Assembly: GCA_032115775.1 (NCBI GenBank)
Contig: JAUMBL010000058.1
Coordinates: forward strand, 1 to 64,000
Reading direction: 5' to 3'
Source of the DNA: M3007 sp032115775
GTDB taxonomy: Bacteria; Bacteroidota; Bacteroidia; Chitinophagales; Saprospiraceae
DNA length: 64,000 nucleotides
This document shows, one piece after another, positions 25,514 to 34,997 of this stretch (its first letter is position 1; each line of letters opens with the position of its first letter). The translations under genes and the position numbers were made by a program. The notes beneath the pieces are model-generated. The model searched no databases. It saw only the letters and a program-made list of their open reading frames with translations, and had not been told where the DNA came from.

Positions 25514-28500
25514 CTAATCTACAATCAACTTCATCGAGACAGTTTTTCCATTTTCCGCACGGAAACGGATCATATACATACCGGTTGTCAATTCGTTGAT
25601 ATACACCTGCTGCATACCGGTTGCGAGTGTGAGCCGTTGGGATACGAGGCGACCGGCGAGGTCGAATATTTCCATGCTGACTGGTTCTTCGAGTGCGGAT
25701 TCCACGACGAACAGTTCGCTTGCCGGATTCGGGTAAATTCGGATCGCGTTTTCTATTCCGTCGGCGAGTTCGTCTGTATTTACGGTCGGGCAATTTTCTA
25801 CCGGCGCGGTGGGCAAGTGGCCGTTGCGGGCCAGCGTGGACCAATCGCGCAGCCAGAGGCTGTTCCAATCTGCGCCGAACGCGCCCTTGAAGTCTGCATT
25901 GCTGAAAAACGGATCGCCTGCGGGCAGCGCCGCGCGCGGGGTAGCGTATGCGGCGCCTACCACGCAGGGACGTGGATCGAGTTGCGCGTTTTGCGTACGG
26001 CTGATGGAGCGGATGTACGGTGAGAACAGCGAGGTCTGATTCGTCGTCAGGTGGGACACCAGCGCGGCGGCGGTTGCGTCTTCCGCCGAGCTGCTCACGC
26101 GGATGATACCGGTGGAGGTAGCGTCCAAGGTCGTGAACGAGCCGATTTTGAAGAACACGTTGTTGAGCAGTTTCAATTCGCCGGCCAGCAATTTGGCATA
26201 CGCGTCGTTCACGCCCGCGGCTTTGTCCTGTACTTCCAGGCCTTTGGCTTTCATATCCGTTACGATACAATTCGCCAGCGTACCGGCCGTACCGGCGCGC
26301 AGGTTCCAGCCGATCGGGTTAGAAGCGGCAGCGCCCTGGCCCGAGCCGATGTGCGTCCAGTTATAGACCGTTGGGTTGGAGTACGGCGTCAGGTCGTCCG
26401 GCGTCGTGCCGTCCAGTTCACCGCCGGCGTCCGCCACGTCGTCGCGCTGGATAGAGAACCAGAACTGGCCTTTGCCGTTGTACACTTCGTCCCAGTCGTA
26501 GCTGTCGTCCTCTGCGAAGGCTACGGAGGCGTATTTCAAATACGGCGCGCCGCCGAAGAATTCGATTCCGTCGTCGGAATTAGCATACACGTCAATATAT
26601 TCCAGGGTGGTACCGCTGCCGACGCCAGCCAGCGTGAGGCCGTTGAGTTCGTTACCCGGCGCGATTTGGCGACCGCCGTGGCGGATAGATACATAGCGCA
26701 GCACGCCGGAATTGTCCGCATTGTTCGTGCCGCCGTACAGGCCGCGCGGTTCCGTAGTTGGGATACCTTCTACTTGTACCTGCGGGTTACCGTTCTTTTG
26801 CGTAACGCCTTTACCCAGGATGGCGATACCGCCCCAGAGCGCGTTATCTTTCGGGCCCAGGTCGAGCGGATCGTTTACATTATCCGATTCTGCCGTAAAG
26901 ATAATCGGCTCGGCGGCCGTGCCGTTGGCAAAAATCTTACCGCCGCGGGCTACGATCAGCGCCGATGGATTGCCGACGTCGGCACGCGGGGTGAATTTCA
27001 CTACCGTACCTGCTTCGATGGTCAGGGTGGCGCAAGAGTCCACGAACGTAACGCCATCTACGATATAGGTTTTATCTTTCGTCCAGGTAACGTTATCGCA
27101 GGGCAGGATCGAGTTGTCATTGACAAACACCACCGTATTATTGTTGTCGAGGTCTTTCAGGTGGCCGTTGCGTTCCAGCGTGGACCAGCCGCGCAGCCAC
27201 ATACCGGCGGCGAAGGGTGGGAATGCGCCTTTGTAGCCTGCCTGGGTGAAGAACGGATCATTCGATGGGTACGTAGCGAGGTCGGCCGTGACTGCCGTAT
27301 TACCGGTTGGGCGCGGGTCGAGGTTATTATCCTGCAGGCGGCTGATGCTTTGGATACCCGGATTGGCGACGGCGTTTTTGTTCGTCGTCAGGTGGGACAC
27401 CAGCGCGGCGGCGGTTGCGTCTTCCGCCGAGCTGCTCACGCGGATGATACCGGTGGACGTAGCGTCCAGGGTCGTGAACGAGCCGATTTTGAAGAACACG
27501 TTGTTGAGCAGTTTCAATTCGCCGGCCAGCAGTTTGGCATACGCGTCGTTCACGCCGGCGGCTTTGTCCTGTACTTCCAGGCCTTTGGCTTTCATATCCG
27601 TTACGATACAATTCGCCAGCGTACCGGCCGTACCGGCGCGCAGGTTCCAGCCGATCGGGTTAGAAGCGGCAGCGCCCTGGCCCGAGCCGATGTGCGTCCA
27701 GTTATAGACCGTCGGGTTGGAGTACGGCGTCAGGTCGTCCGGCGTCGTGCCGTCCAGTTCACCGCCGGCGTCCGCCACGTCGTCGCGCTGGATAGAGAAC
27801 CAGAACTGGCCTTTACCGCTGTACACTTCGTCCCAGTCGTAGCTGTCGTCTTCTGCGAAGGCTACGGAGGCATATTTCAAATACGGCGCGCCGCCGAAGA
27901 ATTCGATTCCGTCATCGGAGTTGGCATACACGTCAATATATTCCAGGGTGGTACCGCTGCCGACGCCGGCCAGCGTGAGGCCGTTGAGTTCGTTACCCGG
28001 CGCGATTTGGCGACCGCCGTGGCGGATAGACACGTAGCGCAGCACGCCGGAGTTGTCTGTATTGTCCGTGCCGCCGTACAGGCCGCGCGGTTCAGAAGTC
28101 GGAATTCCTTCCAGTTGTACCTGCGGGTTACCGTTCTTTTGCGTAACGCCTTTACCCAGGATGGCGATACCGCCCCAGAGCGCGTTATCTTTCGGGCCCA
28201 GGTCGAGCGGATCGTTCACATTATCCGACTCGGCCGTAAAGATAATCGGCTCGGCGGCCGTGCCGTTGGCAAAAATTTTGCCACCGCTGGCGACGACCAG
28301 CGCCGAGGGGTTGCCGACGTCCGCGCGCGGGGTGAATTTCACCACCGTGCCCGCTTCGATCGTCAGCGTAGCGCCGTCTTCCACAAAGACAAGGCCGTCG
28401 CAGAGATAGACGTTGTTTTTGGTCCAGGTGACCGTTTGACCGGGCTGAATATCGGCGTCTGTGACATTCACCACCGTTTGAGCGAGAGCCTGAGAAGCTA

Positions 28501-28537
28501 CAAAGATTGCAGACAGCAGAAGGAAAAGTTTTTGCAT
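25514..28537 (-). CDS. T9SS-exported protein with two near-identical repeat units
   Basis: The 1007-residue product has a signal peptide (LFLLLSAIFVASQALAQ), then two repeats of about 447 residues, then a T9SS type A sorting domain (IRIYPNPASELFVVESALEE to the end). Each unit holds the blocks ATLTIEAGTVVKFTPRADVG, SGVLRYVSIRHGGRQIA, GTTLEYIDVYANSDDGIEFF and GKGQFWFSIQRDD. This family is common in Bacteroidota beside TonB receptors, normally as one unit; its repetitive beta pattern suggests a beta-helix. The start is ATG 28537, since the longer frame to 28570 would precede the signal peptide. It is upstream of, and probably co-transcribed with, the receptor. Its role is unknown; a surface partner of that receptor is an inference. 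Confidence 0.85.
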   Translation of the reverse strand: MQKLFLLLSAIFVASQALAQTVVNVTDADIQPGQTVTWTKNNVYLCDGLVFVEDGATLTIEAGTVVKFTPRADVGNPSALVVASGGKIFANGTAAEPIIFTAESDNVNDPLDLGPKDNALWGGIAILGKGVTQKNGNPQVQLEGIPTSEPRGLYGGTDNTDNSGVLRYVSIRHGGRQIAPGNELNGLTLAGVGSGTTLEYIDVYANSDDGIEFFGGAPYLKYASVAFAEDDSYDWDEVYSGKGQFWFSIQRDDVADAGGELDGTTPDDLTPYSNPTVYNWTHIGSGQGAAASNPIGWNLRAGTAGTLANCIVTDMKAKGLEVQDKAAGVNDAYAKLLAGELKLLNNVFFKIGSFTTLDATSTGIIRVSSSAEDATAAALVSHLTTNKNAVANPGIQSISRLQDNNLDPRPTGNTAVTADLATYPSNDPFFTQAGYKGAFPPFAAGMWLRGWSTLERNGHLKDLDNNNTVVFVNDNSILPCDNVTWTKDKTYIVDGVTFVDSCATLTIEAGTVVKFTPRADVGNPSALIVARGGKIFANGTAAEPIIFTAESDNVNDPLDLGPKDNALWGGIAILGKGVTQKNGNPQVQVEGIPTTEPRGLYGGTNNADNSGVLRYVSIRHGGRQIAPGNELNGLTLAGVGSGTTLEYIDVYANSDDGIEFFGGAPYLKYASVAFAEDDSYDWDEVYNGKGQFWFSIQRDDVADAGGELDGTTPDDLTPYSNPTVYNWTHIGSGQGAAASNPIGWNLRAGTAGTLANCIVTDMKAKGLEVQDKAAGVNDAYAKLLAGELKLLNNVFFKIGSFTTLDATSTGIIRVSSSAEDATAAALVSHLTTNQTSLFSPYIRSISRTQNAQLDPRPCVVGAAYATPRAALPAGDPFFSNADFKGAFGADWNSLWLRDWSTLARNGHLPTAPVENCPTVNTDELADGIENAIRIYPNPASELFVVESALEEPVSMEIFDLAGRLVSQRLTLATGMQQVYINELTTGMYMIRFRAENGKTVSMKLIVD
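25824..28505. repeat. Tandem duplication, 1341-bp period, within one gene
   Basis: Matched anchors at 27481/26140 and 27951/26610 both give an offset of 1341 bp, exactly 447 codons. Long stretches, for example around 27383-27500 and 26042-26160, are almost identical at the DNA level with mostly single-base differences. The ends of the unit diverge (27171-27380 against 25824-26040). The boundaries given are approximate. Confidence 0.8.
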
Positions 28538-28795
28538 AGGAGCATTGTTTGGTTGTGTACCGGCTAACATCGAGCGTTATTGCATCGGCGTTTTTCCGGT
28601 GCAAAGTTCCGCCCAATAGTCGGGAGGGATGGAATATTGCAGGTTAAGTTAAGTTTAAGTCTTCGTAAAGTGCAGATTAAGCGCATGTTTATCACCCCCA
28701 CAACTATTTTCGACCTCCCTTGTTTCTGAAAATTAGGGCATATTGGGAAGCGCATAGATTTTCGCTATCCAACTTCACATCATCATTTTTTAACC

Positions 28796-30103
28796 ATGAA
28801 GACAATCAAAACAATCGCATTATCCGCGGTAATTCTGTCCGCCCTGCTTGCTTGGCATTCAGCGGCGCAGGCGCAAGTCGTTTACGGCCAGCGCCTTGGT
28901 TTACTAGCCATATTTGAGCTGGAAGACTGTACTTTTTGCGAAAAATTTCCGCTGCCCACCTGTAGCGCTCCCGATATTACCGTATTGACCGACGGAAGGA
29001 TCATTTGGACCTGCAACCAGGGTGGCAATCTGTATGATACACTTGGAAATGTAATTAATAGCTTCAGCTGCCCCCATGAAATTCATAGTACCTGCATGCA
29101 CAACGATACTTTTTATCTGGGTACATCCGGTGGCTTATACACGTTGGATCTGGTTAATTATCAGACCGCTTTCATTGGAGATTTTCCTGCCGGCATGCCT
29201 TCAGAGGTCGGATTGTATTCTTTAAACGGAAGTTTGTATTGCGCCAATCTGGATAATGCCGGAGGACGTCCTATCTGGCAGGTGAACACTGCTGATCCAT
29301 CTGCTTCCGTATTCATCCAAAATATGCCGAACGGCACTCTGCAACCCAGAGGAGTCGGCTCTTTGAACGGCCTAATGTATTTTTCGACCGGTAATACGGC
29401 AGGGTTTCCTAACAGGATTTGGATCTATGACCAGGTAACAAATACGGTTATTCCTACCCCGTGTACGTATGGCAATACCGGTATCTTTTGGGGGGTCAGC
29501 GTAATGCCGTCTGCCACTGCGCCGCTTTCTTGTCCGTGCGTAACCAGCGCCGGTACCATACCGGGCGGACCGATCAATCTATGCAACCTGGGAAATGCAG
29601 TTGCGAGTAGTGCCGTCAGCGTAGTGCTCCAAAATAATGACATCCTACGGTACTTGTTGGTTACAAACACGGCGGATATTGTCAACTCCATTCTTGCCGT
29701 TTCTACTACGCCTTCATTTGCTTTCAATCCGGCTACGATGAGCGTGGGTACTACGTACTACATTGTGGCCGCTGCGGGCGACAATCAGAGCGGAAATATT
29801 AATTATAACGATCCCTGCCTGAGTTTTTCCAATGCGATCCCTGTGACTTGGCGATCCCTGCCATCCGTTTCGCTCGTTGCAGATAATACCAATCTCTGCG
29901 CGGGCACGTGCAGCATGATAACAGCCACTTTGACGGGTAACCCGCCGTTTTCATTGACCTACACAACGCCGTTCGGAAACGGTACCCAGTCGTTCAGCAA
30001 CAACACCGGCGCCTTCGAGGTATGCATACCTTTCGGAGCAAACGCAGGCCCCTTGGTGGTACAGGCCACTGTATTGACGGATGCGCATTGCACCTGCCAG
30101 TAA
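28796..30103 (+). CDS. Exported surface protein, AT-rich, without a sorting domain
   Basis: The 435-residue product starts with a signal peptide (TIALSAVILSALLAWHSAAQAQ). Residues about 30-235 form a repetitive propeller-like region (VLTDGRIIWTCNQGGNLYDTLGNVI, LYSLNGSLYCANLDN). Residues about 250-435 hold a Cys-containing adhesin-type module (SLVADNTNLCAGTCSMITATLTGNPPFSLTYTT). In related large surface proteins such modules are repeated and followed by a T9SS domain; here the frame stops after DAHCTCQ. Either the protein ends naturally without a CTD or it is a truncated long adhesin. Base composition is clearly more AT-rich than its neighbours, which suggests transfer or relaxed selection. 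The family is not recognised by name. Confidence 0.7.
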   Translation: MKTIKTIALSAVILSALLAWHSAAQAQVVYGQRLGLLAIFELEDCTFCEKFPLPTCSAPDITVLTDGRIIWTCNQGGNLYDTLGNVINSFSCPHEIHSTCMHNDTFYLGTSGGLYTLDLVNYQTAFIGDFPAGMPSEVGLYSLNGSLYCANLDNAGGRPIWQVNTADPSASVFIQNMPNGTLQPRGVGSLNGLMYFSTGNTAGFPNRIWIYDQVTNTVIPTPCTYGNTGIFWGVSVMPSATAPLSCPCVTSAGTIPGGPINLCNLGNAVASSAVSVVLQNNDILRYLLVTNTADIVNSILAVSTTPSFAFNPATMSVGTTYYIVAAAGDNQSGNINYNDPCLSFSNAIPVTWRSLPSVSLVADNTNLCAGTCSMITATLTGNPPFSLTYTTPFGNGTQSFSNNTGAFEVCIPFGANAGPLVVQATVLTDAHCTCQ

Positions 30104-30132
30104 ATATCTGTTGTAAAAATCCACATCAGTCT

Positions 30133-31428
30133 ATGCCAACACTTGAAATTCCCGCCCAAACGCCCCGGTCACCCCGCGCTAACCCCATCGGCCACATCGG
30201 CCTCCTTGTACTCTTTGGTCTCCTTGTCCCCCACGCCGCCTTCTCCCAACGCCCGGTCGTCCTCCTCCACGGCTTCATGGCCTCGGGCGATACCTGGGCG
30301 CAGTTTCAGCGGCAGTTTGCAGCCCAGGGATACGACCCCGGCTCGGTGGCCGTGCTCGACTGGAACACGCTCAACCGAAGCAATGATGCGCTGACTCAAC
30401 TCGACGCGCTGGTGGACAGCCTCCGCGCACGCACGGGCGCAACGCAGGTGGATCTGATCGGGCATTCCGCCGGCGGCGGATTGAGTTACTCGTACCTGGC
30501 AGACAGCCTCCGGGCGACCAAAGTAGCGCATTACGTCCATATCGGCAGTATGCCCCAAAAACAGCCGGCCTGCCAGGCCATGCTGAATCTGTGGTCGGAC
30601 GGCGACAAAGTCGCCCAAGCCGGCGAAATACCAGGCGCCGAAAACCGGATGCTGCCCGGACTGGATCACTATCAGGTGGCCACCGCGCCGGCCTCCTTCG
30701 AAGCGGTATTTCAATTTTTGAATGGCCGCGCGCCGGATGTGAAAAAAACGACGATCCCCAAAACCGTTCGCATCGGCGGCCGAGCGCTGGTGTTTGGAGA
30801 AAATACCCCCGCAGCCGACGCAACCATTGAATTGTATTACACAGACCCGGAAACAGGCCAACGCCAAGAACCGGCTTTCCACAGCCAGACAGCCGACAAA
30901 CAGGGGTACTGGTCGGCGCCGGAAGTAAAAACCGGACTTCCGCTAGAAATCGCCGTGCACCCGACAACGCCCGGCGCCCGGCCGGTGCATTATTTCCGCC
31001 GGGGCTTTCAATCCGACGATCCCCTGGTCTATCTGCGGGTACTGCCCGCCGCCAATTCCATGCTCGGATTCCTGCTCAACGGCTTGCCCAAAGCGCCGGA
31101 GCAATCCGTGGTGAATATTTTCGCCGCCAACCAGGGCATCGTGCACGGCCGCGATCAACTTTCGATAAACGGCGCGCCGCTTTCCACCGAAGCGCTGGCG
31201 GCGCCGGAAAAAACAGCCATCTCCTTTTTCCTGTACGACGCCGACAACAACCGCGAGAGCGGGTACAATGCCGTCGGCGTTTTTGCCAGATTCCCCTTCC
31301 TGACCGGCGCCGATTGCTTCATCAACCCGGCCGATCCGGCGCCCCTGCGCATCGTATTGAATGAAAAAACACAGGTGGTGCGGAAAATTCCGTCGAGTGC
31401 GGGCGTTCAGGTGGTAGTATTTGAGTAG
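30133..31428 (+). CDS. Secreted alpha/beta hydrolase, lipase-like
   Basis: This 431-residue exported protein has a late signal segment (HIGLLVLFGLLVPHAAFSQ, about 20-38). The hydrolase domain follows directly: oxyanion block VVLLHGFMASGDTW, then the nucleophile elbow GHSAGGG near 118-124 with catalytic Ser. LPGLDHYQVATAP near 183 provides the likely catalytic His. Residues about 205-431 form a beta-rich region as in triacylglycerol lipases with C-terminal domains. The frame opens at 30022 inside the previous gene; ATG 30133 is chosen because the earlier part overlaps that gene. Substrate is probably an ester lipid. It is followed by tkt after 18 nt, though tkt has its own promoter. Confidence 0.8.
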   Translation: MPTLEIPAQTPRSPRANPIGHIGLLVLFGLLVPHAAFSQRPVVLLHGFMASGDTWAQFQRQFAAQGYDPGSVAVLDWNTLNRSNDALTQLDALVDSLRARTGATQVDLIGHSAGGGLSYSYLADSLRATKVAHYVHIGSMPQKQPACQAMLNLWSDGDKVAQAGEIPGAENRMLPGLDHYQVATAPASFEAVFQFLNGRAPDVKKTTIPKTVRIGGRALVFGENTPAADATIELYYTDPETGQRQEPAFHSQTADKQGYWSAPEVKTGLPLEIAVHPTTPGARPVHYFRRGFQSDDPLVYLRVLPAANSMLGFLLNGLPKAPEQSVVNIFAANQGIVHGRDQLSINGAPLSTEALAAPEKTAISFFLYDADNNRESGYNAVGVFARFPFLTGADCFINPADPAPLRIVLNEKTQVVRKIPSSAGVQVVVFE

Positions 31429-31434
31429 GAACCG

Positions 31435-31442
31435 TACCTTTG
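31435..31442 (+). promoter_or_regulatory. -7 box (TACCTTTG) of transketolase, leaderless spacing
   Basis: TACCTTTG matches TAnnTTTG and ends 4 nt before the ATG at 31447, so the mRNA would start at the start codon. No clear -33 box is seen. Confidence 0.5.
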
Positions 31443-31446
31443 CCGC

Positions 31447-33438
31447 ATGAAAGCACAACACTTAAAGAAAATTGCCAACACGATCCGCGGCCTGTCCATA
31501 GACGGCGTGGAAGCCGCCAACTCCGGCCACCCCGGTATGCCGATGGGCATGGCCGATGTCGCCGCCGTCCTCTGGACGGAATTTCTCAAGCACAACCCCG
31601 CTAACCCGCAATGGGCCGATCGCGACCGCTTCGTGCTCTCCGCAGGCCATGGTAGTATGCTGATCTATAGCCTGCTGCACCTCTACGGATACGACCTGCC
31701 GATGGAGCAGCTGCGCAATTTCCGCCAGTGGGGCAGCAAAACCGCCGGCCACCCGGAGTTCGGACACGCGCCCGGGGTCGAAATGACGACCGGGCCGCTC
31801 GGACAAGGGATCTCCACCGCCGTCGGTATGGCCCTGGCGCAAAAGCACATGGCCGCCCGCTTCAATAAAGGCGCGTATAAAGTGGTCAATCACTATACCT
31901 ATGTGATCGCCAGCGACGGCGACCTCCAAGAGGGCATCTCGCACGAAGCCTGCGCGTTCGCCGGCCATAACCGCCTCTCCAAACTCATCGTCCTGTACGA
32001 CGACAACCAGATCAGCATAGACGGCGAAACGCACCTGTCCTTTAGCGAAGACGTGCTCAAACGCTACGAAGCCTACGGCTGGCATACGCAACGTATAGAC
32101 GGACATGATTACGACGCGATCCGCGCAGCCGTCACGCTCGCGCGCGCAGCCGATAAACCCGCTATCATCGCCTGCCGAACCATCATCGGCTTCGGCAGCC
32201 CCAACAAGGCCGGCTCGGAAGAAGCGCACGGCGCGCCTCTGGGCAAGGAGGAAGCACTGCTTTCCAAGAAAAAATTGGGAATCCCAACCGAACCGCCGTT
32301 CTATGTGCCGGAAGATGTGCTGAAAATAACCCGCCGCGCAGTGGAAACCGGCATCAAAGCCGAACGCGACTGGCACGAACTGCTGAAAAAATACCACAGC
32401 GCCCGACCGGAACTGGCCCGCATGTTCGCCGCCTGCCTGGACAATGAGATACCCGCTGAAGCGCTGGCCGTGCCGGAATTCGCACCGGGCAAAATCGCTA
32501 CCCGAAACGCCTCCGGCAAGGTACTGGATTTTATCGCTACGAAAATCCCCGGCCTACTCGGCGGCTCGGCCGACCTGACGCCGTCCAATAAAACCCAGGG
32601 CAAAGGCCAAACGGTCTTTAGCCCCAAAAATCCCGCCGGACAATACATCCACTACGGCGTGCGCGAACACGGCATGGCCGCTATCTTGAACGGAATCGCC
32701 CTGCACGGCGGATTGATCCCGTACAGCGGCACGTTCTTCGTGTTCACAGATTATATGCGCCCTTCGATGCGCCTGGCAGCCCTCATGGGCATCCGGGTCG
32801 TTTATGTGCTCACGCACGATTCCATCGGCCTGGGCGAAGACGGCCCGACCCACCAGCCCATCGAACACCTGGTTTCGCTGCGCGCCATGCCGAATATGTC
32901 GCTCATCCGACCCATGGACGCCAACGAAACAGCCGTAGCCTGGAAAATGGCGCTGGCACGCACCGACGGCCCAACCGGCCTGATCCTCACCCGCCAAAAC
33001 GTAACCAACTACGACCGCAAGGCGCTCGGCATGGCGCCCGCCGAAGAAGCCCGGAAAGGCGGATATGTCCTGACGGAAGATAAAGATTATCGCGTGCTCC
33101 TGATCGCCACCGGCTCGGAAGTGGAAATCGCCATGGCCGCCAAAGACCTGCTGAATGCGCAGGGCGTCGGCGTCCGGGTAGTCTCCATGCCGGCTACCGA
33201 CGTATTCGACCGACAACCGGAAGCCTACAAAGCGTCCGTACTGCCCGCCGCCTGCAAAGCCCGCGTGGCCGTAGAAGCCGGCGCCAGTCTGGGATGGTAT
33301 AAATACGTAGGGATGGAAGGCGCTATCGTCGGACTAGATCACTTCGGCGCGTCCGCACCCTACGAAACGCTGTACGAACAATTTGGCCTGACTGCCGCCA
33401 ACGTGGCAAACCAGGCGCTCGGCCTGTTGGGGAAATAA
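31447..33438 (+). CDS. tkt: Transketolase
   Basis: Transketolase moves two-carbon units between sugar phosphates in the non-oxidative pentose phosphate pathway, using thiamine diphosphate. The 663-residue length is normal. N-terminal signatures are ANSGHPGMPMGMADVAAVLW, GPLGQGISTAVGMALAQ and the ThDP motif SDGDLQEGISHEA..NRLSKLIVLYDDN. The pyrimidine-binding domain shows REHGMAAILNGIALHGG and THDSIGLGEDGPTHQPIEHL; the C-terminal domain is complete. It lies between a lipase gene and a sensor kinase gene, and the neighbours give no metabolic context. Confidence 0.97.
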   Translation: MKAQHLKKIANTIRGLSIDGVEAANSGHPGMPMGMADVAAVLWTEFLKHNPANPQWADRDRFVLSAGHGSMLIYSLLHLYGYDLPMEQLRNFRQWGSKTAGHPEFGHAPGVEMTTGPLGQGISTAVGMALAQKHMAARFNKGAYKVVNHYTYVIASDGDLQEGISHEACAFAGHNRLSKLIVLYDDNQISIDGETHLSFSEDVLKRYEAYGWHTQRIDGHDYDAIRAAVTLARAADKPAIIACRTIIGFGSPNKAGSEEAHGAPLGKEEALLSKKKLGIPTEPPFYVPEDVLKITRRAVETGIKAERDWHELLKKYHSARPELARMFAACLDNEIPAEALAVPEFAPGKIATRNASGKVLDFIATKIPGLLGGSADLTPSNKTQGKGQTVFSPKNPAGQYIHYGVREHGMAAILNGIALHGGLIPYSGTFFVFTDYMRPSMRLAALMGIRVVYVLTHDSIGLGEDGPTHQPIEHLVSLRAMPNMSLIRPMDANETAVAWKMALARTDGPTGLILTRQNVTNYDRKALGMAPAEEARKGGYVLTEDKDYRVLLIATGSEVEIAMAAKDLLNAQGVGVRVVSMPATDVFDRQPEAYKASVLPAACKARVAVEAGASLGWYKYVGMEGAIVGLDHFGASAPYETLYEQFGLTAANVANQALGLLGK

Positions 33439-33462
33439 TCCCCCCACAACCACCCGCCCGCT

Positions 33463-34932
33463 ATGAACGCCCAACGCATCCGGCTCATCATCGGACTCCT
33501 GACCGTCGCCCTGATCGGCGTCATCAGCCTCCAAATCTACTGGATCGGGTGGAATATCCGGCTCTATGAAGAGCAGTTTGATAAAAATGCCTACTCGGTG
33601 CTCAACCGGGTAGCCGACAAATTGCAATACTACGAAAACGCCGCCGTATTGGAAGCGCTGAACAGCCTGCGCCGACCCGGACAAGACGCCGGCCGAAATG
33701 TGCGCCGCGCCGCCCAATACCTCGAAAGCGGCTACGCCCGCCTCCAACGCGAAAAAGCCGACTCGCTGCCCGACCCGGCAAACGGCGCCTCCGGCTTCGA
33801 GGATAATGTGAATATGTGGGAGTACTTTAAAGTCAGCCAACTGGTGGACTCCAAACCGCTCGCCGAACGCATCAAACTCGATCTGCTGGCGCAATCTATC
33901 CGCGAAGAACTCAACAGCCGCGGCGTCCGCTCCGCCTACCAGTACGGCGTATTCTCCAAAGCCCGCAACAGCTTCGTGGTGGTCAACGACCACTATGTCG
34001 TGGTGGACAACAGCGCGCAACTGGTGCACGGCGGCGCCGCTAATCTCTACACCTCGCCCTACCGGGTGGCGCTGTTTCAACAGGACGTGGAATCGCCCGG
34101 ATACCTCGCGATCTATTTCCCCAACCGCACAACGCTGGTGCTGAGCTCCGTCTGGAAACCCATGACGCTGTCTATCCTGTTTACTGCCATCATCCTGTTC
34201 TGTTTCGCTTATACCATACAAGTCATTTTCCGACAAAAGAAATTGTCGGAAATGAAAACCGATTTTATCAACAACATGACCCACGAATTCAAAACGCCCA
34301 TCGCCACCATCTCCCTGGCCGCCGACAGCATCGGCAGCCCGATGGTCGTGTCAAACCCGGATAAAATCCGGCGCTTCGTGGATATTATCCGACAGGAAAA
34401 CCGACGTATGAACAGCCAGGTGGAACGCGTGCTCCAAATGGCGCTCATTGATAAAAATGAATTCCAACTCCGCCTCGATGAAGTCAACCTGCACGACCTG
34501 ATCCGCCAAGCCGTGGATAATTTCAGCGTCCAGGTGGAACGCCGGGAAGGTACCCTGGAAACAGATCTGCAGGCCGAACGCCCGGTGATCGTCGGCGACG
34601 GCACGCATATCGCCGGCATCATCCACAACTTGCTGGATAACGCCAACAAATACAGTCCGGATAAGCCCCACATCACCATCCGAACGCGAGACGTGCCGCT
34701 CGGCGTCGAAATCACCGTCCAGGATCAGGGTCTGGGCATTAGCAAGGAAGCCCGCAAGCATATCTTCGACAAGTTTTATCGGGTGCATACCGGCAATATC
34801 CACGACGTGAAGGGCTTCGGCCTCGGCCTTAGCTACGTAAAAGCCATCATGACCGCCCATAAAGGCCTGGTGGATGTGAAAAGCGAGCCGGGTAAAGGCA
34901 GCCGATTTATCCTCACCTTCCCCGCCCGATAA
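33463..34932 (+). CDS. Membrane sensor histidine kinase
   Basis: This 489-residue kinase has a first membrane segment at about 7-29, a periplasmic sensor region of about 195 residues with no named fold, and a second membrane segment near 227-250. The H-box FINNMTHEFKTPIATIS carries the phosphorylated His. The N-box NLLDNANKYS, G1 box DQGLGIS and G2 box GFGLGLSYV form the ATP-binding domain. The layout matches the RprX-type kinases of Bacteroidota, which normally precede an OmpR-type regulator; here the next gene is an AhpD-like protein, so the partner must lie elsewhere. It is 24 nt after tkt and may share its transcript. Confidence 0.9.
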   Translation: MNAQRIRLIIGLLTVALIGVISLQIYWIGWNIRLYEEQFDKNAYSVLNRVADKLQYYENAAVLEALNSLRRPGQDAGRNVRRAAQYLESGYARLQREKADSLPDPANGASGFEDNVNMWEYFKVSQLVDSKPLAERIKLDLLAQSIREELNSRGVRSAYQYGVFSKARNSFVVVNDHYVVVDNSAQLVHGGAANLYTSPYRVALFQQDVESPGYLAIYFPNRTTLVLSSVWKPMTLSILFTAIILFCFAYTIQVIFRQKKLSEMKTDFINNMTHEFKTPIATISLAADSIGSPMVVSNPDKIRRFVDIIRQENRRMNSQVERVLQMALIDKNEFQLRLDEVNLHDLIRQAVDNFSVQVERREGTLETDLQAERPVIVGDGTHIAGIIHNLLDNANKYSPDKPHITIRTRDVPLGVEITVQDQGLGISKEARKHIFDKFYRVHTGNIHDVKGFGLGLSYVKAIMTAHKGLVDVKSEPGKGSRFILTFPAR

Positions 34933-34997
34933 ACGCATATCCGGATTTCGATTTTTCAGGCTCTGCCAACTTATTTTAAAAAATAAAATGTGATAAT

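Noticed and set aside
26051..28567. An 838-codon plus-strand frame opposite the duplicated exported protein
   Set aside because: Its composition is that of an antisense shadow (runs of Arg, Val, His), and it repeats only because the true gene repeats.
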